NCBI RefSeq assembly: GCF_014904065.1 | Contig: NZ_JACXJG010000001.1 | Coordinates: 111,873 to 119,251, forward strand | Origin: Gulosibacter sediminis | Lineage (GTDB): Bacteria > Actinomycetota > Actinomycetes > Actinomycetales > Microbacteriaceae | Direction: 5' to 3' | Length of the DNA stretch: 7,379 nt | Notes under the pieces: generated by a model | What the model saw: only the letters and a program-made list of their open reading frames with translations | Told to the model about the DNA's origin: nothing | Database searches by the model: none | Shown: positions 1-5,613 of the stretch, in pieces | Numbering within the stretch: position 1 is the stretch's first letter | Layout of the letters: each line of letters starts with the position of its first letter | Position numbers and translations under genes: made by a program

Positions 1-237
1 CGCCGTCAGCGTCAGCGGGAGCAGCCGCGCGAAGCGGCGCAGGATGGTCTGGAAGGGCCGCGGTGTCGCGCCCCGCTCGACCGAGGTGATCATCGACCTC
101 GTGAGCAGAAACGCCGAGATAAAGAGGAAGACGTCGACGCCGCCGGAGACCTTGCCGAACCAGACGTGGTACGCCGCGACGAGGGCAAGCGCGAGCGTGC
201 GCACGCCCTGCACCTCGGGTATCCATTTCGCGGCCAT
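1..237 (-). CDS. Acyltransferase family 3 (OafA/YrhL-like) membrane protein, N-terminal part only
   Basis: Only the first 79 codons are present; the gene runs off the left edge of the window. The translation begins MAAKWIPEVQGVRTLALALV and contains YHVWF (about residues 23-27) and GGVDVFLFISAFLLT (about 32-46), the N-terminal signature of acyltransferase_3 membrane proteins. These transfer acyl groups, often acetyl, to extracytoplasmic sugars. His24 matches the conserved His of the family. The usual SGF triplet reads SAF here. Residues 14-26 and 34-48 look like the first two membrane segments. The ATG is the most likely start: the frame is open further upstream only to the stop of the preceding gene, with no ATG or GTG between. 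GGAAG lies a few bases before it as a weak ribosome site. It follows the GT2 gene by 60 bp on the same strand, so co-transcription and a role in modifying the same glycan are likely (inference). Substrate cannot be judged from this fragment. Confidence 0.88.
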   Translation of the reverse strand, partial: MAAKWIPEVQGVRTLALALVAAYHVWFGKVSGGVDVFLFISAFLLTRSMITSVERGATPRPFQTILRRFARLLPLTLTA

Positions 238-297
238 AAGCTTCCAGGCTACCGAGTAGGGGGCCGGGCTGCCTCCCGGGGGATCCGCGGGGCTGGG

Positions 298-1251
298 CTA
301 GAAGAGGCCGAACGCGATGGTCCCGGCCAGGGCGAGCTGGTCGCGGCGGCGCCGGCGGAACTCCGAGACGCGGCGGGCGAGGCGTAGCCGGTCGAGATAG
401 GACAGCCGGTCGAGGCGACGCTTGGTCCATTCGAGCCGGCGTCGCTCGTCTGGCGATGCGACCTCGAGACAGGCGTCGACCATGTGCATCGCATTGCTGT
501 GGAACTTGCCGTTGGCGATCGATCGGAAACGGCGCACGTACTGGCTCAGGCCCTCGTTCGCCCCGAGGGCGTTCTTGCCGTGCTGCCGATATTCGACCGT
601 GGACTCGCCATCGATGAACCACCGGCCGCTCGATGCCCGCACGAGCGCGTAGGCCAGCCAGTCGTGCGCCGCCGTTGCGTCAGCCACGCTGCCGGGGGAG
701 CGGAGCTGCCGCTGCACGAGGTCGAACGCCGCGGGCCGCAGCAGAAACGTCGACCCCGGGCCCGCCGACTCGAACATGTAGTCGGCGCTGCGCTGCAGCT
801 GGTTCTTGACGACGAGCTGCCGCTCTCCGGTTGAGGTGAAGGCGGTCACGTTGGAAGACACGCCCGAGTATGGCCCGAGCCCGTCGAGGCCGTTCGGCAG
901 CGAGAGGACGTTGAAGTGCCGCTCGAGCTTGCCCTGCACCCACACGTCGTCCTGATCGCAGAACGAGATCGCGTCGTAGCCCGTCGAGTCAGCTTCGCGC
1001 ATGATCCGGAAGAAGTTCGCCGTGGCCGAGCCGAACACGCCCGGTTCGAGCAGCCGGATGCGGTGGCCAAAGTCCGCGACGTAACGCTCGAGCAACCCCG
1101 TGGTGCCGTCGGTCGAGTTGTCGTCCGAGACCAGCACGTCGACGTCGACACCGCGCTGCGAAAGCACGGAGTCGAGCTGCTCCTCGAGAAACGCCGCACC
1201 GTTGTGCGTCGTCAGCAGCACGAGGATGCGCGGCGGGGTCGAATGGGTCAT
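298..1251 (-). CDS. Family 2 glycosyltransferase, rhamnosyltransferase-like (RgpB-type)
   Basis: Encodes 317 aa, a cytoplasmic GT-A fold sugar transferase probably acting on a lipid-linked glycan. It begins MTHSTPPRILVLLTTHNG. The nucleotide-binding strand and SDDNSTDGT are at about residues 42-50, and the metal-binding DxD region is CDQDDVW at 98-104. AGPGSTFLL at 163-171 and AHDWLAYAL at 195-203 follow, the latter carrying the likely catalytic acid/base Asp197. YRQHGKN at 221-227 is characteristic of GT2 proteins often annotated as rhamnosyltransferases. The C-terminus is very Arg-rich and ends in a short hydrophobic tail, perhaps a membrane contact. An ATG 41 codons upstream (1374) is open but is rejected, because those residues resemble no GT2 and the family start LVLLTTHNG fits the ATG at 1251. 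AGAGAG lies about 6 bases before it. First gene of a minus-strand pair with the acyltransferase. The donor sugar is not determinable; rhamnose is only the family's common assignment. Confidence 0.92.
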   Translation of the reverse strand: MTHSTPPRILVLLTTHNGAAFLEEQLDSVLSQRGVDVDVLVSDDNSTDGTTGLLERYVADFGHRIRLLEPGVFGSATANFFRIMREADSTGYDAISFCDQDDVWVQGKLERHFNVLSLPNGLDGLGPYSGVSSNVTAFTSTGERQLVVKNQLQRSADYMFESAGPGSTFLLRPAAFDLVQRQLRSPGSVADATAAHDWLAYALVRASSGRWFIDGESTVEYRQHGKNALGANEGLSQYVRRFRSIANGKFHSNAMHMVDACLEVASPDERRRLEWTKRRLDRLSYLDRLRLARRVSEFRRRRRDQLALAGTIAFGLF

Positions 1252-1292
1252 GTAGCTCTCTGATGGCCTTGGGGAGTAGGTCAACGCTGACG

Positions 1293-1374
1293 ATGGTAGG
1301 CGAGCGGCCTTGAAGGACCCAGAGTCCACTCCGCGCTGTGGCAACCGGGCGTTTTCCCGCCTGGCCGCTACCAT
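1293..1374. promoter_or_regulatory. Divergent promoter region with interrupted inverted repeat
   Basis: The 166 bp between the two divergent start codons (1252-1417) hold an inverted repeat. ATGGTA (1293-1298), then GGCGA, then GCGGCC (1304-1309), is mirrored by GGCCGCTACCAT (1363-1374). The arms match at 12 of 12 bases, with a 5-base insertion in the left arm. Each outer arm reads TACCAT in the outgoing direction, a TAnnnT -10-like box. Start sites about 7 bases beyond would give 5' leaders of about 35 bases for both genes. A competing -10 for the rightward gene is TATAGG at 1376-1381, with a weak TTTTCC at 1352-1357 in the -35 position. No convincing -35 was found for the TACCAT boxes. The arms could instead be an operator. 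Positions are seen; function is inferred. Confidence 0.35.
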
Positions 1375-1404
1375 TTATAGGTACTTGTTCGCTTGGCCTG
1401 TGTC

Positions 1405-1409
1405 AGGAA
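1405..1409 (+). promoter_or_regulatory. Ribosome binding site fixing the start at 1418
   Basis: AGGAA lies 8 bases before the ATG at 1418. It supports that codon over the in-frame ATG at 1310, which would add 36 residues with no resemblance to the GT2 N-terminus. Confidence 0.65.
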
Positions 1410-1417
1410 CCCTTCAT

Positions 1418-2539
1418 ATGCGCGTCTTTGTTCAGATTCCCTGCCTCAATGAGGAAGAGACCCTCCCGCTCGTGATCAACTCGATCCCGCGCGAGATCCC
1501 GGGGGTCGACGAGGTCGTCATACTCGTCATCGACGATGGCTCGACCGACCGCACGGTCGAAGTCGCGCGCGAACTCGGCGTCGAGCACTTTGTGCTCCAC
1601 GCCCGCAACATGGGCCTCGCGCGCTCGTTCAGCGACGGCGTCGACTACGCGCTCTCGCACGGTGCCGACATCGTCGTGAACACCGACGGCGACAACCAGT
1701 ACCCGCAGGACCGCATCCCCGACCTCCTCGCGCCGGTCATCGCCGGCGAGGCCGACATCGCCATCGCCGACCGTCAGACCGCGAAGATCGCGCACTTCTC
1801 GCCGTTCAAGAAGACGATGCAGAAGGTCGGCTCGGACGTAGTGAACATGGCCGCGGGCACGCAGCTGCCGGATGCGGCGTCGGGCTTCCGCGCCTACTCG
1901 CGCAACTCGCTGTTCCGTCTCAACGTCGTGACGCAGTTCAGCTACTGCATGGAGACGATCATCCAGGCCGGCAACAAGCGACTGCGCATCGCCTCGGTGC
2001 CGGTGGAGACGAACGCGAAGACCCGCGAGTCGCGCCTCTTCAAGAACATCTGGCAGCACATGTTCAAGTCGGGCACCGCGATCACGCGCTCGTTCCTCAT
2101 GTTCAAGCCGCACGTCGTGCTCGGCACGATCGGCACGATCATGCTCGTGCTCGGCCTGATCCCGTTCGTGCGATTCCTTGTCCTCTTCATCTTGGGCACC
2201 CACGGCGACCACATTCAGTCGCTGCTCTTCGGCGCCGTGATGCTGCTCGCCGCGTTCATGTCATACGTGTTGCTGGTGATCGCCGACCTCCAGCGCACGA
2301 ACCGTGTGCTCCTCGAGGACGTCCTCGAGCGCGTCAAGCGCGTGCAGCTCGGCGGACCGCACGTCGCGGGCACGCAGTACACCGTTATTGACCTTCCCGA
2401 CGACATCGCTGGTGTCGACGAGGTGCAGCGCTTCCCGCGCACCGACGCGATCCAGCAGATCGTGCAGCCGCACCTGAACCGCGAGCACCTGGACCGGGAG
2501 AGCGCGCAGCAGGATCGCCGCGATCACCAGGCCCGCTAG
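1418..2539 (+). CDS. GT2 polyprenyl-phosphate sugar synthase-like (DPM1/GtrB-type) with two C-terminal membrane segments
   Basis: Encodes 373 aa. The N-terminal GT-A domain (about 1-225) begins MRVFVQIPCLNEEETLP. It carries IDDGSTD (38-44), RNMGLARSFSDG (63-74) and the metal-binding NTDGDNQYP (88-96, DxD at 90-92), then DAASGFRAYSR (152-162), all typical of dolichol/undecaprenyl-phosphate sugar synthases. Two hydrophobic segments follow at about 233-259 and 267-289, and then a basic amphipathic stretch ADLQRTNRVLLEDV like that of GtrB-type enzymes. The tail to 373 is hydrophilic. The family transfers one sugar from a nucleotide sugar to a polyprenyl phosphate on the cytoplasmic face. The sugar is unknown here. 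It heads a pair with the flippase-like gene 9 bases downstream, which suits a synthesise-and-flip role (inference). Alternative: a GT2 acting directly on a lipid-linked oligosaccharide. Confidence 0.9.
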   Translation: MRVFVQIPCLNEEETLPLVINSIPREIPGVDEVVILVIDDGSTDRTVEVARELGVEHFVLHARNMGLARSFSDGVDYALSHGADIVVNTDGDNQYPQDRIPDLLAPVIAGEADIAIADRQTAKIAHFSPFKKTMQKVGSDVVNMAAGTQLPDAASGFRAYSRNSLFRLNVVTQFSYCMETIIQAGNKRLRIASVPVETNAKTRESRLFKNIWQHMFKSGTAITRSFLMFKPHVVLGTIGTIMLVLGLIPFVRFLVLFILGTHGDHIQSLLFGAVMLLAAFMSYVLLVIADLQRTNRVLLEDVLERVKRVQLGGPHVAGTQYTVIDLPDDIAGVDEVQRFPRTDAIQQIVQPHLNREHLDRESAQQDRRDHQAR

Positions 2540-2548
2540 CCGCCGACC

Positions 2549-3520
2549 GTGACTGAAACTTCTCCCGAGCAGGCGCCCAAGGGCGCCCTCTCGAAGGTGC
2601 TCTCAGCGCTGCGCTCGCCGGTGGTGAAGGTCCTCTTCCTCGTCATCGCGCTCGCATTCGCGGTGTGGGCCGTCATCAGCCAGTGGGACAACATTCGCGA
2701 CGCGCTCACGCGCCTCGATGGCGGCATCCTCGCGATCACCACGGTGCTCGCCATCGTCTACGTGTTCGTGACCATGCTCTCTTGGCGCGAGATTCTCGTG
2801 GACCTCGGCACCGACATCTCGGTGCGCAACGCGAGCAAGCTGTTCTTCATCTCGCAGTTGGGTAAGTATGTGCCCGGCGGCGTGTGGAACTACCTCGCGG
2901 TGGTCGAAATGGGGGCGCAGCGCGAGATTCCCCGTCGCCGTTCGCTCTCCGCCATGGTCGTGTCGGTCTTGGTGTCGATCGTGAGCGCGGGCATCCTCGC
3001 CGTGCCGGGGCTGGCGTTTACCGGGCATGTGCCGCTCTCGCAGTCGGTCTGGCTGTTTGCGCTGCTGCCCGTGGTCATCGTCTTCCTGATCCCGCCGGTG
3101 CTCAACCGCGTCATCGCGTTCGCGCTGCGGCTGGCGCGGCGCCCACCGCTCGAGCACCCGCTCAGCGGCGCGGGCATCCTGAAGTCGACCCTCTACGCAC
3201 TGCTTGGCTGGCTGATCTCGGGCACCGTGGTGTGGCTCATTGCCGTGCAGCTCGGCATGCCGGCGAGCGTGCCGTCGTTCCTGCTCGCCGCGGGCGGCTA
3301 CTCGCTCTCGTGGGCGATCGGCTTCATCGTGTTCTTCATGCCCGCCGGACTGGGCGTGCGCGAGGTGGTGCTCGCGGCCATGCTCGCCGGCTTCCTGGGC
3401 CCAGGCGAACTCATCGTCGTGGTGCTCCTCGCCCGCGTGCTCTCGACCGTCGCCGACGTCGTGCTCGGCTTGGGCAGCTTTGCGCTGCGCGACCGCCCCG
3501 CCAAGGACGAGGCGAACTAG
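2549..3520 (+). CDS. Flippase-like / LPG synthase transmembrane domain (UPF0104) protein
   Basis: Encodes 323 aa with about 7-8 hydrophobic segments, near residues 26-44, 57-77, 134-155, 166-186, 213-233, 244-264, 273-283 and 287-310. Family hallmarks are QLGKYVPGGVW (103-113) and FMPAGLGVRE (263-272). These match the transmembrane domain of lysylphosphatidylglycerol synthases, which also occurs alone or fused to GT2 enzymes. There is no C-terminal aminoacyl-transferase domain, so lysyl-PG synthesis is unlikely. A role in moving a polyprenyl-linked sugar across the membrane is inferred from its GT2 neighbour. The start is a GTG with no recognisable Shine-Dalgarno, 9 bases after the upstream TAG and in the same frame, so translation probably depends on reinitiation. 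No better start lies before the first membrane segment. The last four bases are shared with the stop of the opposing epimerase gene. Confidence 0.88.
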   Translation: MTETSPEQAPKGALSKVLSALRSPVVKVLFLVIALAFAVWAVISQWDNIRDALTRLDGGILAITTVLAIVYVFVTMLSWREILVDLGTDISVRNASKLFFISQLGKYVPGGVWNYLAVVEMGAQREIPRRRSLSAMVVSVLVSIVSAGILAVPGLAFTGHVPLSQSVWLFALLPVVIVFLIPPVLNRVIAFALRLARRPPLEHPLSGAGILKSTLYALLGWLISGTVVWLIAVQLGMPASVPSFLLAAGGYSLSWAIGFIVFFMPAGLGVREVVLAAMLAGFLGPGELIVVVLLARVLSTVADVVLGLGSFALRDRPAKDEAN

Positions 3521-4410
3521 CGGCCCGCCTGCATCGAGTCCCAGGTGTGCTTGAGACCCTCTCGAAGGGTGATGCTGGGGCTCCAGCCAAGCTGCGCGGC
3601 GGCCGCGTTGACGTCGAGCCAGTTCGTCGGCGCGTCAAAGCCGCGGTGCTCCTCGTAGCGAATCTCGCAGTTGCTGTCCGCGGTGCGCAGGCACAGGCGC
3701 GCGAGCTTCGTGAGCGTGGTCGGTTCGCCCGAGCCGATGTTGAGAATGTGATTCGCGTTGAGCGTCGTTGACGCGTGGGCGAGCAGGATCGCGCGTGCGA
3801 TGTCGTCGACATACACATAGTCGCGCACCGTGGTGCCGTCGCCGTACACGGTGATCGGCTTCCCCTCGAGGATCGCGTTGAACCAGTGGCCGATCACGCC
3901 CTGGCCACGAACCGCTTTCTGCCCGGGGCCGTAGGCGTTTGCCACGCGAAGCACGATCGCGTTCAGGGCCGACTCAAACGCGACCTGCTCGAGGCCGAGC
4001 CGAGCGGCGCCATAGCGGTTGACCGGATGCGGCGTGTCGTCCTCCGAGTAGGGGGCGCTCGTGCCGCCATAGACGGTGCCGCCCGAGGACAGCACGATGA
4101 AACGCGGCCGCTGTTCCTGCTGACTCAAGACTCGCACAGCTTCGCTGAACTGCTCGCGCTCCTCGAGCACTGCCTCGGGCGAAGACTCGGCCACCGAAGG
4201 CGTGATCATGGACGCGGACCACACAACGGTCTTGACGCCTCGGGCGCCCGGATTCAGCTCGCCGTCCAGCACCAGCGGATTGGCGCGCGTGAACGCAGCC
4301 GTGGGTACATTTTGCTGCTCGGCGAGCCACCGCGTGCGGGAACCGATGAAGCCACCCGCGCCGACAACGGCGATCTCTGGCGAGCCTTGCGTGTGGAATA
4401 CTTGCGACAT
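3517..4410 (-). CDS. NAD(P)-dependent sugar epimerase/dehydratase (extended SDR, GalE-like)
   Basis: Encodes 297 aa, about the usual length for extended SDR sugar enzymes. The Rossmann motif GAGGFIG is at 17-23. The catalytic Ser region LSSGGTVYGG is at 107-116, Tyr133 lies in NRYGAAR, RVANAYGPGQ at 155-164 and RDYVYVDDIARA at 196-207. LNIGSGEP at 223-230 is also typical of UDP-glucose 4-epimerase-like proteins. These enzymes act on nucleotide-sugar hexoses with bound NAD, changing C4 stereochemistry or oxidation. The YxxxK Lys is Arg137 here (see findings), so exact activity is uncertain; another sugar reductase or dehydratase is possible. The ATG has no clear Shine-Dalgarno. A TAAACT box ends 8 bases before it, consistent with a leaderless transcript. 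It is transcribed alone, against both flanking plus-strand genes. Confidence 0.9.
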   Translation of the reverse strand: MSQVFHTQGSPEIAVVGAGGFIGSRTRWLAEQQNVPTAAFTRANPLVLDGELNPGARGVKTVVWSASMITPSVAESSPEAVLEEREQFSEAVRVLSQQEQRPRFIVLSSGGTVYGGTSAPYSEDDTPHPVNRYGAARLGLEQVAFESALNAIVLRVANAYGPGQKAVRGQGVIGHWFNAILEGKPITVYGDGTTVRDYVYVDDIARAILLAHASTTLNANHILNIGSGEPTTLTKLARLCLRTADSNCEIRYEEHRGFDAPTNWLDVNAAAAQLGWSPSITLREGLKHTWDSMQAGR

Positions 4411-4418
4411 CGTTCTTG

Positions 4419-4424
4419 AGTTTA
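4419..4424 (-). promoter_or_regulatory. Candidate -10 box of the epimerase gene (leaderless type)
   Basis: Read on the minus strand, TAAACT is followed by 8 bases and then the ATG at 4410. A TAnnnT box about 7-8 bases before a start codon without Shine-Dalgarno is the usual arrangement of leaderless actinobacterial transcripts. No matching -35 was seen, and the box lies inside the 30-bp divergent gap. Confidence 0.4.
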
Positions 4425-4426
4425 CT

Positions 4427-4434
4427 GGAGGGAG
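4427..4434 (+). promoter_or_regulatory. Strong ribosome binding site for the GTG start at 4441
   Basis: GGAGGGAG lies 6 bases before GTG and is the strongest Shine-Dalgarno in the window. It fixes the GT4 start. Because the gap to the divergent gene is only 30 bp, this gene's promoter must lie inside the 5' end of the epimerase gene; no clear one was found there. Confidence 0.8.
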
Positions 4435-4440
4435 TGGCCC

Positions 4441-5613
4441 GTGGCGCGAACCCGGCTACTGGTGCTCGCGTCAACGTTCCCCGCAGAGGCTGGCGATGGC
4501 ACCCCTGAGTTTGTCTCCGACCTTGCTGGCGAGGTCGCCAAGGAATTCGACACCGCGCTCGTCGTGCCGTCAGTCCCCGGGTCCAAGGCAACTGAAGAAC
4601 GCAACGGCTTCCGCGTCCGCCGCTTCCGCTATTTTCCGCGCCGGTGGGAGGACCTCGCCGAGGGCGCGATCATCGAGAACCTGCGGGAACGCAAGAGCCG
4701 GTGGCTGCAGGTTGTTCCGTTCGTGATCTCGGAGGCGCTGGCCGCGCGTCGGGCGGTGCGCAACGGCAATCCAGCGGCGATCCACGCGCACTGGATCATC
4801 CCCCAGGGCGTTGTCGCGCGCCTCGTCGCGCCGGGCACGCCCCTGCTGATCACCACGCTCGGCGGCGACCTCTACGCCCTGAACGCGGCGCCCTTGCGAG
4901 CGCTGAAGCGCTGGGTGCTCCGCGGCGCGAGCTACGTCACGGTGATGAACGAGGAGATGGCCGAACAGGTCCGCGCCCTCGGGATGCCCGCCGATCGGGT
5001 CGAGGTCGTCCCCATGGGCGCCGACCTTGACACGGTGCGCCCCCGAGTCGAGCGCGACGACGACGCGCTTTCCATCGTGTTTGTCGGCCGCATGGTCGAA
5101 AAGAAGGGCCTCACCCACCTGCTGCGCGCGGTGCGGATGCTCGAGCCGGGCACCTGGCGCCTGCGGGTGATCGGGGACGGCCCGCTCCGTGCCGAGCTCG
5201 AGGCCGAGGCCGGGCCCGGCGTCGAGTTCCTCGGCAAGCAGGGGCGCGAGACGCTGCGCGAGGAGTACGCCAAGGCGGACGTCGCGGTCTTCCCCTCGGT
5301 GCCGTCCTCGAGCGGTGACCAGGACGGCCTGCCGGTGGCGCTGCTTGAGGCCATGGGCGCAGGCTGCGCCATCATCGCCTCCGACCTCCCCGGCATCTCG
5401 GAGGCGGTGATTCCGGGCGAAACGGGTGCGCTTGTCGAGCCTGGCAGCCCCGAGGCAATCGTCGCGGCGCTCAAAGAGCTGGCGGCAGATCCCGAACTTC
5501 GCGCCCGCCTCGGCTCGTCGGCTGCCGAGCGCGCCCAGAGTGTGTACAGTAAGGCAGCCATCGGGCGCCGATACACCGATATTTTGCACCGCATCATCGC
5601 CAGCCAGGAATAA
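4441..5613 (+). CDS. Family 4 glycosyltransferase (GT-B fold)
   Basis: Encodes 390 aa, a normal length for GT4. The N-terminal acceptor half holds LASTFPAEAGDGTPEFVSDL (9-28), IHAHWIIPQG (114-123) and TTLGGDLYAL (138-147). The C-terminal nucleotide-sugar half holds VGRMVEKKG (215-223), with Arg217 and Lys222 as the likely diphosphate contacts, IGDGPLR (244-250) and DGLPVALLEAMGAG (295-308). In that last motif the family's E-x7-E reads D-x7-E (Asp295, Glu303), a common variant. The family retains anomeric configuration and acts in the cytoplasm on lipid-linked or soluble acceptors. Donor and acceptor cannot be told from sequence. GTG start with a strong Shine-Dalgarno. The stop TAA overlaps the next gene's ATG by one base (TAATG), so the two are surely co-transcribed and probably translationally coupled. 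Confidence 0.93.
   Translation: MARTRLLVLASTFPAEAGDGTPEFVSDLAGEVAKEFDTALVVPSVPGSKATEERNGFRVRRFRYFPRRWEDLAEGAIIENLRERKSRWLQVVPFVISEALAARRAVRNGNPAAIHAHWIIPQGVVARLVAPGTPLLITTLGGDLYALNAAPLRALKRWVLRGASYVTVMNEEMAEQVRALGMPADRVEVVPMGADLDTVRPRVERDDDALSIVFVGRMVEKKGLTHLLRAVRMLEPGTWRLRVIGDGPLRAELEAEAGPGVEFLGKQGRETLREEYAKADVAVFPSVPSSSGDQDGLPVALLEAMGAGCAIIASDLPGISEAVIPGETGALVEPGSPEAIVAALKELAADPELRARLGSSAAERAQSVYSKAAIGRRYTDILHRIIASQE

Noticed and set aside
264..279. CCGGG/CCCGG hairpin with a 6-base loop in the 60-bp gap before the acyltransferase.
   Set aside because: The stem is only 5 bp in very GC-rich DNA and there is no T-tract on the minus strand, so neither a terminator nor an attenuator can be supported.
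1252..1417. In-frame N-terminal extensions of both divergent genes (ATG at 1374 minus, ATG at 1310 plus).
   Set aside because: The extensions overlap each other, resemble no GT2 sequence, and better starts exist: the ATG at 1418 has AGGAA at proper spacing, and the ATG at 1251 sits at the family N-terminus.
2586..3568. A 12-base match, CCCTCTCGAAGG, near 2587 and again near 3557.
   Set aside because: There are two copies in different coding contexts on opposite-strand genes, with no flanking similarity; it is likely chance in skewed base composition.
3556..3570. ACCCT-loop-AGGGT hairpin just after the flippase stop, as a possible terminator.
   Set aside because: It is a 5-bp stem with no T-tract, and it lies inside the epimerase coding region.
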